From Gordionus sp. m RMFG-2023 (taxonomy: Eukaryota > Nematomorpha > Gordioida > Chordodea > Parachordodidae), in assembly GCF_954871325.1 (NCBI RefSeq), contig NC_088775.1, positions 79,647,561 to 79,711,560 on the forward strand: a stretch of 64,000 bases of DNA, written 5' to 3'. Below, in pieces: positions 1 to 12,777 of the stretch. The notes beneath the pieces were generated by a model. It saw nothing but the letters and a program-made list of their open reading frames with translations, was not told where the DNA came from and searched no databases. The number at the start of each line of letters is the position of its first letter. Position 1 is the first letter of the stretch. The position numbers were made by a program, and so were the translations under genes.

Positions 1-1173
1 CCATATTTTTAATAATATTGCTACCTAATTGAGCGTTTCTCAAATGGTATCGTGTAAATTGATCACAATTTACAAACATTAATAAAAACATAAAACGTTT
101 GCCTTTTTTCGAAAACACTCAATTAGGTTGCACATAAAGTTGCTTGCCTAAGTAGTTTCTATAAGTTATAATAACACCATTAAAATATTTATTTTTCAAA
201 TTTTGTCTTTGTCAAGTTCTATTTTTATCATATATAATGAATAACCCATAACATTACTTTAATAGTTGGATTTTACGAAAATTTCCTTAAGAATAGTTAG
301 ATTTCTTGAGCTGATACAATTATTGACAAATTCCTTTTTTCTCTATATAACAGCACCAATATCTTAGAAATTTTGCCAAAATTCCAGGCTAGTTATGTCT
401 TAATGTTTGTACATAACATTATAAATAAAATAAAGTCAAAAAACTTGAATTGGGTGTCAGGAAAATTGAATTCAGGATAAAGATCATAATTAGTAAAGAT
501 GCACTCATATGATATATTTTTTTTATCCATATCACCGACTGATACCTAAATAATATATAACTCAAAATAACATCAAATATTTTATATTTAAACAACTTAT
601 TGTGTCAAAAACGCCATCTTGCGGAAATTAATTTAATAAAATGAATTACTAAAAATTACAAAATAAAAAATTTAATAAATGATTATAACGAATCAAAAAA
701 AATTAATATTATTTCTTATTTTTTTTAGTTAAAAAAATATAATTTAAAAAAAAATAATTGTGGTTACGATATCAGCTAGTGGCACTCTTTACGATATAAA
801 GTCAGCAAATCTTTATATATATTTGTTTCATTCAAATAATCTTTCATATCACATCAGCATCTGTAGAAAGATTATTTTCTTCATTTGGAATGGTTCAATC
901 CAAACTTTAGGAATTGTTTGGGAACTTAGTAAATTTCAAACAATAATTTTTAAGTATATTTTGTTATTTGAATGATTTTATTTACACAAGTCCTGTATAA
1001 TTCGAACTCGGCCCCTAGACATTTTAAACTTTTCCGAGCTGGATCAGCTTCGGGCCAACAAAAAATTGAATTTACAGCTTGCACACAATTATTATTACAT
1101 TTTTTTTCTAGATTACTCAAATAAAAGTTGACGTTATATGTTCAGATTGATTTATCAAATTTATGCTTTTATT

Positions 1174-1559
1174 TAGGGCTATGTCGATATTAAAATGACC
1201 TATTTATAAATGTATATAATTTAGAATTGACACAAGTTTGGCAGCAAATTTTTTATCTTGTAATATCGATATATCATTAAAACTTGTTATATAACAAAAT
1301 TATTATAAGGAGGCGTCAGAATTGAACGATCAAAATTTGTTCTGGATCGAATCAGCAAAAAATTTTTAAAAACCGATCCATAACATAGGCTCATTTCATT
1401 TGCCTACGCTGACTCTTCTTTGAAATATTGATTGATAAATTATTTTAAAGTTTTTTGTAACATTCCAAGATGGTTATTCATTAAAAATTTACTGCTTATC
1501 TTGTAGCAATTCTGAGATATGCACATTTTTGTTCATATTTTAATATCGGCACAGCCCTA
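1174..1559. mobile_element. hAT-type MITE, 386 bp
   Basis: Imperfect terminal inverted repeats: left TAGGGCTATGTCGATATT, right end the complement of TAGGGCTGTGCCGATATT. A perfect 8-bp target duplication CTTTTATT lies at 1166-1173 and 1560-1567, the hAT signature. No coding capacity. The ends match the 3.1-kb hAT element at 38994-42086, so this is probably its non-autonomous derivative. Confidence 0.85.
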
Positions 1560-2092
1560 CTTTTATTCATTTCATAATTCGTGTATGGTTAATATAAATC
1601 GATAACTTTTGAGTGATTAGCTCTCCCTTACATTTCTTTTTAGGACTTGGAACTAAATTTCTTTTTTTTTATTAAACATATAAACGAGACAAAAAAGTAA
1701 CTAAAAAAATGGTATCAAAATTTAAAGGTCTATTTTATTTTTGAAATTCAAAAGGCATTTTTTTTTGTTTTCTCTCCATAAATACAAATTAGATTTTAAT
1801 TATTTTTTCGAATGAATGACGTTGAAAACAATATAATATGAGCATTAAATAAAGCAGACGATCATGCATATCATTTTTTTGTTACGAACCTAACCTAAAC
1901 CCTGAATCGCTATTTTTACAAGAAAATGGCGCCATAGTAATAAATGAAATTGTTCTATCTCGCCAGAAGCGAAAATTTGTTCTGCCATTTTATTATTACT
2001 ATTTTTTGAAAAATTAATTGTATATGATAAGTTAAAATGTGTTATATTTTTAATTTTAGATCCATTTTCTTGAGCGCGTTTTTTGTATTTTA

Positions 2093-2288
2093 CCGGAAAT
2101 GTATTTCAGCATGTTAGGAATACCTCTACCATAAAAATTCCAGAAAATTTTGCCCTTTCAACTTTTAAATCATTTTATAATCTATACTTAAAAAATCTAT
2201 GAAAAAAATATATAATTTAAATTATATTAACTTTAAAATCATGAAATCGCTGAGTAGATATTCTAAACTTTCTAGAATACATTTCCGG
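2093..2288. mobile_element. Small TA-flanked MITE, 196 bp
   Basis: Long inverted repeats of about 35 bp beginning CCGGAAATGTATT at both ends, flanked by TA on each side (2091-2092 and 2289-2290). The TA duplication suggests Tc1/mariner type; the family is inferred from the flanks only. No open frame. Confidence 0.65.
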
Positions 2289-2526
2289 TAAATTGAGGTG
2301 TTTTTTTCCAATCACTCTTATTATATAAATAAAATCACCAGTTATATTTAAAAAAAATTTTTATGATCAATTAATTATATGCTAACCAACTATTAATGAA
2401 TAATTAAGGATTTGTCGGCTTCCTTGCTAAAAAAATCAGCTAAGGTTTCTCCTAATTTACTTAGAAAGGAAAGGTCGCAGATCAACGTGTAAATGAATGA
2501 ATTATTAAATTTAAATATTATTTAAG

Positions 2527-5500
2527 ACCTGGAGCGATAACATGTCAAGTACCTCTGACCCAAAAATTTCTGATTTTTCTGGAACCGATTTCACGTGCGT
2601 CACATTTCAACCGGATTTAAGCAAATTCAAGATGGTGAACTTGGACAAAGATATAACCGATCTCTTTTCCAAGAGAGCCTACGATATCGCGGCGTCAACG
2701 TGGGGAGGGGTTAAAGTTTATCTTAACGACAAAAGATTGGCTGTAATTTTTAATTTAATATTACACATGCTTAAAATTATTTTTTTATATATCTGTTAAA
2801 CAATTCTCAAAATGTCGAAGACGATGATTTTTTAATGCCATATCTTTATTTTCACCTTTTTTTATTGAAATAAATAAAAATAATTGTAGATAAGCAATTT
2901 TAAAGATTACATCGATCTGTATACGAAAGGAATTGTGGACGAAAATGATGAAGCCATAAAATTAGCATACGAAAAAATAGGCGATAGATGGGAAATAGCG
3001 GTGACTAACAGTGATAAAGGATTTCAATCGATAAGCTTCGTTAATAGCATTTGCACTGTTAAGGTAATTAACGTGTGTTTATGATATTATTTTTGGGATT
3101 ATTTAAATGATTTAGATAGAATATATAAAAGTATAGGCAAAGAGTTAAAGAATGCTTTGTAATAATTTTCTATTATTTACCAGAAAAGCATTTTTTTGGC
3201 TGAGCAGGTTTATAAAAGCTAGCGACGCCAAATTGACGAATATGCCCAACCTTAAGCTAACTAAATTGATTTAATTTTTTATTATATAATTAGGGTGGTC
3301 GACATGTCGATTACATAACTGATCAAGTAGTTGATAAGTTGATGGATGTTGTAAAAAAGAAAAATAAGGCGGGAGTCAAAGTTAAACCTTTTCAAGTATA
3401 TCCTTAAAATTATTTATACCTACGGTTTCTCACTGCAAAGAACGCTTAACTAATTTTTTTGAATATAACAGCAGGTACCAAAATAATCCTTATTTTAATA
3501 TTAGTAAAATAAATATAGATTTATTATAATTTAATAAGATGAATATTTAAATAATAACATTTATAATGTACTGTATCAAAATGATTAATCATTTATTATG
3601 CCAAAAATAAATAGTGATTGGGGAAGATATATAAAAATCAAAGAAGTATATGATAAAAATTAGACATTCCGATCTTGATCATGCCAAAAAGGTTTCTTAA
3701 AAAGAAAGAGAAAAAAAATGGTTAGGGGGTATTTGCAGTTAGACTCACAATATATTTCTTATTTAGTATATCAGCTATAAAACCTTATATTATTAATATC
3801 CATCTTATATTTCATCTGAATAACCATTTATCTTTTGTAATGATTTTTAAAAAAAGATCAAAAATCATTTGTGGGTTTTCGTGAATTGTCTGATAGAGAA
3901 TCCCACTTTCGATTCTCAAACGAAAGAAAACATGACTTTACAATCCAAATCCTTTGGTTCTAAATGTACAGTTTCCGAAAAATTTCTCGGTGTACTCCTA
4001 AAAACAGGAATCGTTGAGAATATCATGAATTGGATTCAATATAAGGCTCAGGTTTGATTTTTTTTGACTCATTTGATCTTTATTATTATTATATTCCTTT
4101 TTTAAAATAGAGTCAATTGAACACTAAATGCCATGCGAAAAAGCATTCAAAATTGAAAGGAATCCCCAAATTGGATGATGCCAATGACGCAGGTACGAAA
4201 AATTCGCTGGATTGCACGTTAATCCTGACTGAAGGGGATTCAGCCAAAACGTTGGCCATATCTGGCTTGGGAGTCGTTGGCAGAGATCGATTTGGCATAT
4301 TTCCACTTAAGGGTAAATTGCTTAACGTGCGAGAAGCAACTCATAAACAGGTCTTATATGATAATATATAAGAGAACATGTGTTTGCAGTTTTACATTAT
4401 ATATAAGTTAAAATACACGTTGTCGTTTTTAATCAAAATGTTTTTTTTAAATATAAATTTGTTATTTTTTTAAAAAAATATTTGCACAAGTTATATGAAG
4501 TTAGGTTAGTATTATCATAAAAATATATTTTTTACAAAAAAAGCTAATGGAAAATGTCGAAATCAACAACATGATTCGGATCATTGGGTTACAATACAAA
4601 AAACAATACAATTCACTCGAAGACCTAAAAACATTGCGTTACGGTAAAATAATGATAATGGCTGATCAAGATCAAGATGGCTCTCACATCAAAGGCCTCA
4701 TTATCAATTTCATTCATTATAATTGGCCATCCCTGGTTAAACAATCCTTTCTAGATCAATTCATCACTCCAATCGTCAAAGTTATTTACGAACTTTTTTT
4801 ATATGATTTAAGTTGTAAAAAGACTGATCCAATACATTTAACCAATATCAGCTGAAACTGTGTTGGTATTAAAGCATCTCCTTGAAATAAAGACTATTGT
4901 CGATTCTTCAAAATTTTTATTTGCTTAAAACTGATCCGATGACGAATGCGAACTAATTAGCCCACTTTAAAAAGAAGTTGTAACTTAAGAATTTATTGAT
5001 TTGATAAGAAGGGGGAGAAAAAATAATTTTAATGATTGAGCAAACATCTTTTAACTTATTGAAAATAACTAAATTAATAGATATTAAAAATGTTGTAAAA
5101 AATTTTTTTCCCCCGCCATCTACCCATCAAGGCATTTAAAGGTAAAGATGAAAAAAGTTTTTTCAGCATACCAGAGTTTGAGGAATGGAAAAATCAAACG
5201 CCAAATTGGCATTTATGGAAGGTCAAATACTACAAAGGTAATATAATTTTTATGACTCTATTTTTTTAATATAGATTACTTAATTGGTCACAACTTTCTA
5301 ACTTTGGTTTATGTACTTTTTTTTAACCTCTTAAATTAAATTAAAATATAGATACACAATATTTTATTTCTTTCTTTTTAAAACTAAAAATAATAATTAT
5401 ATATTACAATTATCGCAATTTCAATATATGTTATATAATAATAATTCTATTTCTTTTTATACACACAATATTTTATTTCTTTCTTTTTAAAACTAAAAAT

Positions 5501-8500
5501 AATAATTATATATTACAATTATCGCAATTTCAATATATGTTATATAATAATAATTCTATTTCTTTTTCACGATAAACAAAAAAAAATAAACACACATTTT
5601 TAATAATAATAAAAAAAATAAACAATTACATAACAACAATTATTTTTTTTATTGTGATATATTGGTCTAATTTTTCTTTAAAGGGTTGGGAACATCTACT
5701 GCTAAAGAAGCCAAGGAATATTTTAACAACATGCCTGTCCATAGGATTAAATTTAAGTATCAGGGCAATGATGATGACGATTCTATCTTATTGGTATATA
5801 CAGTATTTAAATTATTGAAATTTCGAGAAAGAGTTCGATTTCATAAAATATTCTGTAAGCATTTTTAATATTATTTGGAGGTTTTACTAATAAATTAAAT
5901 TTACTATTATATATCTTTTATATTTTTTTGAAAATTCAAACAATAAATATAAATAACTGATTTTATTTGTTCCCTAAAATTAAAAAATATTTTAAAATGG
6001 ATTTAGGCATTCAGTAAAAAGCGGATAGAAGATAGAAAAGATTGGTTGAGGAACTGGATGGAAATTCGTAAAAGCAGACGCTTGCAGCAATTGCCCGAGG
6101 TTCATAAATTATTAAAATAATTCTGTACCATAGTAATGTTTAGTTTATGCATACCAAATTATATTAATAGTTCTTACTGCAAAACTGTCTAACTCAAAAT
6201 TTTCAAAATGCGTTTTTTTGGAATTTATGAACCTTATCAATCAATATGTTTTTTTAATCATATCAAGGTCTCAAAGCTAATACCAATAGAAATTCACTAT
6301 TTTTTATTTTTAAAACTTTCATCTCTATTTGTATTTATTTAAGGGAAAATACACCTTATAATATGAATGCATATTTTTTATTCATATTTATAAAATATAA
6401 TTTTTGATAATAGGAGAGTTTGCCTCCATTATTTAACTTTTATTTAATATCCGAAAATTGAAATATAGAATCTACAGGACATAAATTAATATTATTTTTT
6501 GAAGGGTATTCATATCTAAAAAAAGGTTGGAGATGCTAAAATATCACAAATTCAAATCTAAAGCTATATCATCAATTTAAGAAATTAAAAAACATATTTT
6601 TAATACATGTATGCCTATCCTTCCGATAAAAATAAGTTAAAAATGGGAACATCGAAATATGAGCATCATCCAATAATTCCTACATTTAAGTGGATAATTA
6701 AAAATATATTTAAGGTGATTGGATAAATTGTACGTCACAAAATTATCAGGCATGAAAGGGTCTACTGATTATATATTTTTATGGAACAACCCATCCCTCA
6801 TAATCTTTATTAGGAATCATATATTGGTATAAGGGTGAAAATCTATTATTTATTGGGATAAAAAAAATGATTCCATAACAAGAAATTTATTAATTTAGAC
6901 AAGTATCCTCTATGAAATATTTTTTCCCAGATCTTTTCAAATAAGCAAGTTTGTGGCAGCTGTCTAAAAATAGAGTAACAATATTCTGGTTAATTTTGAC
7001 CTAAATGATGTTACTCGGTTATGTTAAAATGGTGGAATACTTAGATCCAAATCCCACTATATTATTCGGATCAACCTAACCTAGCCCAAAGTGAGAAATT
7101 AAAGAAAATTAAAAAAGATCAAGTCCGGGTCTGAAAATAATTTATTTTTAGTCAGGGCCTGGTTTAAAGTTTTGAAACTCTTACAGGTCTCCGATTTTAA
7201 TATTCAGGAGAGCATTTTAAGAATTTGATCTGGTGGCGTAGATAAGAATGGTCTAAAGCATTTTTCTAGTATGAGAATAAGTAATTGCCATCGATTGAAA
7301 CAATTTAAAAGACAATTTTCGAGAATGCAAGCTTTTATTATAATTGAATATTTTTATTTAAATATCTGAAATCTAATTTATTTTTTTTTAAAAAAAGAAA
7401 AGTAATAATATTATATATTTAAAAATTAATAGTTCTTTCTCTACGGGAGACAAACGTCCGTATTATCATATGCAGATTTTATAAACAAAGAATTGATCCT
7501 ATTCAGTAATATGGATAACGAAAGATCTATTCCAAGCTTATGCGATGGTATTTCAATTATTTTTTAAAAAGCACTTTTTAAATAATTATTAATAACTTTT
7601 TATATATTTTTTAATAAAATAAATATTAGGTTTAAAACCTGGTCAAAGAAAAGTATTATTTACATGCTTTAAACGTAATGATAAGAGAGAAGTTAAAGTG
7701 GCTCAGCTAGCCGGCTCAGTTGGAGAATTGTCGGCATATCACCATGGCGAAGTTATTTCATTTTTATCTCTTGTGATATTTCTCACAAGTTTTTAATATT
7801 AATCAAATATTGAAAATGGTTAAATCAAGATTTTATAAAAAAATCATTCCTAAACATTGAGATGATTATTCAAAAATTAGGCCCAAAACATTTTGTCATA
7901 CTTTAATGAAATTTCATCTCGAGGCATAGGTTAATATTATCTTGGTTAAAATTTTGATTTATTTATTAATTTTTTTAAAAAAAATCTGCTAAATCAAAGT
8001 TTTTGATTATATAATTTAAGATCTATGGACATTAAATAATTACAATTTTTATCTCTTTTTTTGCTTTAATAGGCTTCTTTGATGGGTACAATAATTAATT
8101 TAGCTCAAGATTTTGTTGGATCAAACAATGTAAACTTGCTCCTACCCATAGGTCAATTCGGCACCAGACTTCACGGTGGTAAAGACGCTGCCAGTCCTCG
8201 TTACATATTTACGTATTTGAATCCCTTAACTCGAGCCATATTTCCGGCTTTTGATGAACCACTCTTGAAGTATATGAAAGACGATAATATTCGAATAGAG
8301 CCGGAATGGTACATCCCCATTGTACCCATGGTTTTGATTAATGGGGCAGAGGGAATAGGCACTGGCTGGAGCACAAAAGTTCCGAATTATGATCTCAAGG
8401 ATATCATTAAAAATTTAAGGGTCATGATTGAAGCCTCCATCACTCTGCCTTTTGGTAATATTAGTGATTTGCCAACCACTCACATGGTTCCGAGTTACAA

Positions 8501-11500
8501 AGGCTTTAGAGGTAGTATATTGGAGGTAGACTCGGAGAGGATAGCAACTTTTGGGGAGATCAGTGTGCTCTCTCAGAATGTTATGGATGATGAAATTGAG
8601 TTCATGGACAGAGGCGACTACGAAAGTTTTTTTTTACTTTTAAACCTCGTAGATATTTTTTTTTTATCGAATGTCTTATTTTGTTAAATATGTTTTGTCT
8701 TTATGTTGTATGAAAAACGATCTGCATAAGACTTTCAAATTGATTAGATAACAATTTTTTTAAAAAATAACCATAAAATATCTGAATTAATTTAATAAAA
8801 TCAGATTAGGATAGTGTTTGTTAATAAGGTGACTAAAAAAATTGGTTACGCCTCGAGACGGTAGTCGGAAAATCAGCTTGAATCCGTTTCAGAGGCAGCT
8901 CGTGGAACTAATTAAGGGGGGGGGCACCTACGGATTATGGTTTCGATTCTTTACGCAATTTTTTTTTTTACCAAGTGAAAATTTAATACTTATAATATAA
9001 ATGAATGCATCACAAGGTAACAACAAAGAGGTTGTAGAACTCGAGATATCCGAATTGCCTATTAAGAAGTGGACTCAGGATTACAAAGAATCTGTTTTAG
9101 AAGGATTGCTAAATGGTTCCGAAAAGATTACGCCCGTTATTCTGGATTACAAGGAATACAACACGGATACAACGGTCAAATTTGTTATCAAGATTAGCAA
9201 AGAAAAATTTAGAGACGCTCAAAAGGAGGTAATTATTACGCTATTATTATCTTTTTCCATAACACATTTTTTTTAAATGTAGGGTTTGCACAAGTTCTTC
9301 AAACTTCAAAACACCATATCAACCAGTAGCATGGTTTTATTCGATGCCAATGGCGTTATCAATCGGTACAATAGCCCCTTAGATATTTTGAAAGACTTTT
9401 TCTGGGTTCGACTCGATTTTTATAAGAAACGCAAAGTTTACCTAGACGGTTTGTTGACGGCCGAGGCTATGAAATTGGATTTTCAAGCACGTTTTATACT
9501 GGAAAAGATTCGCGGGGACATTGTTATTGAGAACGTTAAACGCAATGAACTAATTAAGACGCTTATAAGTAGAGGGTACGAATCTGATCCCGTTAAGGTT
9601 TAAAAAATTTAGCATAATATACATAAATATTTGAGACTTGATCGGCACAAAATTTTGTGTGCAATGTGCATTCCTCACATCTAAATAGTTAATTGTAGTT
9701 TTATAATTATAAATAAGATTTTTTTATCAATCATAAATTTTTTAAAAAATTATAAGTATAAGAGCTATACCGGTTACACAAATTATTTTATTTTTACTGA
9801 TCCGATAATATCGGATATGGTGGCTCGTCACTGCCCTAATTGTGTTATTAATAAATTTAGACTTGGAAGGTCAACGTGTCTAAAGAAGACCTTGAAGTAG
9901 AAAATACTGACGAAGTTGGAACTGAAAAAGGCAATATAGATTTTGATTATTTGTTAGGAATGGCATTATGGAGCTTGACTAAGGAAAGGGTCGAGGATTT
10001 GATACAAAAACAAAAGGCTAAAGTATTGAATAATTTTTTAAAATAAATTTAAATGATCTTTTTACATTGTATTATTGCGAATTTCCTAATATTTATATAA
10101 CAATACAATTTTAATAATATTTTATTTTTTTAGGAAATGCCAATGTTTTTATTTAAGTTTATGAGCAGTTCTTATCTGGTGCATATTTTTTTTCGTAATC
10201 GTATGAGTTTTGAAGGAAATCCTTTGTCTTATAAATTTTAAAAATTAAGAACTTTCTTACATTCCTTTATAGCAATGACTAAACATTTTAAATTCTGCAC
10301 CTGTAAGAAACTACACAATCTCAATTGCTCATATTAAAGCATTGACATTACCCTGAAAAAATTGTTAAATTTAGGATAGTAAAACAAAAATTCATTGTAT
10401 TATTTTTTTTAAATAATAAATTTGAAATTCAAAACTTTATGCTCTCAAACAAAATATTATTTATTTCATATGGAAAACATTGCGAATTCCAAATGGCTAC
10501 CACCTCTTTATATTCGCCCATACTTATTTTTCAAAATACATAATTTAAGTCTCTTCTTATATGTTGATCAAAAGGCAGCCGCATGAGTAGGCCATTTTAT
10601 AGAAGTTTCACTAAATGTTCGATAATTAAGAAATTTCTCATTAGTACAAATAATATTGGTATGATCTAAATTTTATTTTAAATAACAAAGAAATTGACAA
10701 TATGGTATGTTTTGAATTGGTAAATGCTTTGTTTAAAATTAAAAAGATTTGTGTATTAAATTAAAAAGATTTGTGTATTAAATTAAAAACGGCTACTATA
10801 AAAAATATTTCTGCACTTGTTATAATAATATATATTTCATGAAAAAAAAAGACACGGAAAATTAAGTCAAATCACAGCTTATGTAATTATCATATTTTTA
10901 TCAGATGAGATATAATATATTATTCAATCATCTATTTAAAAAAAATAATGTAGTTTTGTTTTGCTTAATAGCTGAAGTACAATTCTAAACTTACTGTTTT
11001 TTGAAAATTTCTTCTGTTTTGAAGTATAAGCCATAGACAAGCTCTTTTTTACCATATCCATAGCAACAACTTTAAATCTAAATAGAAGTTTACACCCCTC
11101 TCTTGTAAATTGACTCTAAAGCTTTTTTGGAGCTTGGAATATTATTCCTATACCCCTCAAACCATTTATTGTTTATAGATAATCCAACCACTCATTTCTA
11201 AAATAAATTATAAATTCATTTAAAGTCTCTAACATCTCTATGAATAAATAATATTTTGAAGTATTGTTAAATATATCATAGCTCGGAGATCGTTGAATTG
11301 TGTTGATATACATTTATTTGAAAAGGTTCAATGAAGAAAACTTAGCAAATATTAATTAACATATAAATTTAAAATGTTTGCTTACCAGAAGAATAAAAAA
11401 CATATCAATATAAAAACCATTGCATTTAAGTAATAAACAACAATTTAATAATAATATATATATTTTACATGGCATTCTTGATTAAAAAACATAACATAAA

Positions 11501-12771
11501 TTGTTCTCCTTAAATATTGATTCATTTTTTCCTTTCAAGATCTTAAAATTAAAAATTTGCTTTTTTAAAAAAAATAGGTTCACCATATTTATTATATGCT
11601 TCAGCAGAGCTAATCGAAATTTTTATTTAATAAAGAATACAGAATTGCAATTATTAAGATCTCAGACAGAGCAAACCCTTTGGGTTCAAGATTTAGACAA
11701 TTTAATGCAAGAAATGGCAAAAATGGAAACCAAAGAATTGGAAGAAAGTCGTGACGAAAAACCAGCTAAAGCGGCCCTTGGTAAAAGCAAAGTTGCTCGG
11801 GTATATATAGTTTTTTTGTCACATTTTAAGTAGATAAATTATGTAAAATCTCTAATTGTTTTGTGATAATCACAGATAAATTCTAATTGTCATTTTAATT
11901 TAACAAAACAATAGAAAACAATTATTTTCTACGTTAAATTTTTAGAATTTCTTATATTTTCGAACCGACTTGGCCCGAGGTCCGAAATATTTTTAGGTCC
12001 GAGACGCACTTTGGGCCGGATTGCCAAGCTCTACTTCACTTTCATTTTTAAATTGCAATTCAATATTTAAATAATTATTTACTAAACTCCCCTCCCCCCA
12101 TCCACAATCAATTAAAAAATTGTTAGAAAATTAATTCGAAAAATCGCTCTGACACGCTTCCGTCAATCCGAGGCACTCGAGTAATTCCCGCGATAGACGA
12201 AGCCCTAAAAATAAAAGTAGAAAAGGCCAAGGAAACTAAGGAGAAGCGCAAGGCTACATTATCCAACAAAACCCCCGATACCGCCAACGACAAGAACGAT
12301 ATCGTGCTCATAGACGAAGAAGAAGACGACTCTTCTATTCAAAGTCCTCCTAAAAAAGCGAAAGTTGAATCTGAAAATGAGATCAAAAAAGCTAATATTG
12401 AAACAAATGAGATCAAAAAAGCTAATATTGAAACAAATGAGATCAAAAAGGTAAACATTGAAGCAAATAAGATCAAAAAACCAATTCTGGATAATAGAAA
12501 AGGTGTAAAAAGTCACCAGATAATGACTAACGGAGAAAAATCGGCTAAACCTACTATTCATAAAAAGGAGAAAAAAACGGTAGTCTCTATCCCAAACTTT
12601 TTATCTTCGTCTGAAGGCGACGACGATGAGTTTAAGGTTGAGCACATCGATTATGAGAATGACAAGAGTGATAAACAAAATGGCGGTAGCCCGTTACCTC
12701 TCAGAGCTAGGCTTGGCCGGGCATGTATACCGAAAAAATTTAACTTCTCCGAATCTGACGAAGATGATTGA
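2527..12771 (+). CDS. TOP2: DNA topoisomerase II (5'-partial, 17 exons)
   Basis: ATP-dependent type IIA topoisomerase that passes one duplex through a transient double-strand break in another; a nuclear enzyme of replication, chromosome segregation and transcription. Exons: 2527-2742, 2890-3063, 3294-3395, 3857-4051, 4111-4350, 4544-4780, 5132-5237, 5684-5793, 6007-6099, 7433-7547, 7630-7751, 8073-8625, 9017-9228, 9283-9597, 9861-10022, 11636-11800, 12127-12771; all junctions are GT-AG and keep frame (about 1253 aa). Visible parts: end of the GHKL ATPase (FTCVTFQPDLSKFKM), transducer (QTKEN), Toprim (LTEGDSAK, PLKGKLLNVREA, DQDQDGSH), winged-helix active-site tyrosine in ASPRYIFT (codon 8202-8204), AEGIGTGW, the tower and C-gate (ISELP, YESDPVK), then an acidic and lysine-rich C-tail. 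Key residues look intact. The first roughly 200 residues (N-gate ATPase) are not in the window. Introns are mostly 50-500 bp; two exceed 1.3 kb. The 8625/9017 junction lies in a poorly conserved stretch and is the least certain. Confidence 0.95.
5354..5571. repeat. 109-bp tandem duplication in topoisomerase II intron
   Basis: Two nearly identical copies (about 5354-5462 and 5463-5571) of an AT-rich segment within the intron 5238-5683. The near identity implies a recent local duplication. It does not touch the splice sites. Confidence 0.85.
10736..10789. repeat. 22-bp tandem repeat in topoisomerase II intron
   Basis: Two perfect copies of a 22-bp unit (core AAAAAGATTTGTGTATT) plus the start of a third, in the 1.6-kb intron 10023-11635. 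The rest of that intron shows no gene or clear element. Confidence 0.8.
12376..12480 (+). repeat. 30-bp coding repeat in topoisomerase II C-tail
   Basis: Three full copies and one partial copy of a 30-bp unit encode NEIKKANIET-like decapeptides in the disordered C-terminal domain. The first two units are almost identical and the later ones have drifted (KVNIEA, NKIKKP), pointing to recent in-frame expansion. Type II topoisomerase tails vary freely between species, so this is probably tolerated. Confidence 0.9.
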
Positions 12772-12777
12772 AATAAA
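12772..12777 (+). terminator. Poly(A) signal AATAAA directly after topoisomerase II stop
   Basis: AATAAA starts at the base after the TGA stop (12769-12771). If used, the 3' UTR would be only a few tens of bases. Another AATAAA lies at 13046-13051 and would give a UTR of about 300 bases; the sequence does not say which is used. Confidence 0.45.

Larger units (their letters stand above)
1..2526. other. Non-coding stretch before first visible topoisomerase II exon
   Basis: AT-rich DNA with many stops in all frames. It should be intron (or, if the gene is broken, upstream DNA) of topoisomerase II, because the next exon begins in the middle of the ATPase region. I looked for the GHKL ATPase motifs expected upstream (NGKGIP, GGRNGYGAK) in all frames and did not see them. 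The stretch contains two MITEs (1174-1559 and 2093-2288). A GC-richer patch at about 1005-1065 resembles degenerate hAT ends. The open frame at 760-975 has no recognisable motif. Confidence 0.6.

Noticed and set aside
760-975. 71-codon open frame upstream of topoisomerase II
   Set aside because: No recognisable motif, background composition and no splice context; expected by chance.
8820-8940. GC-richer patch in topoisomerase II intron considered as tRNA or MITE
   Set aside because: No cloverleaf, A/B box or inverted ends could be drawn.
11976-12034. GGCCCGAGGTCCG/GGTCCGAGACGC patch in the last topoisomerase II intron
   Set aside because: Looks like a worn hAT terminal fragment, but with no second end or duplication it cannot be called an element.
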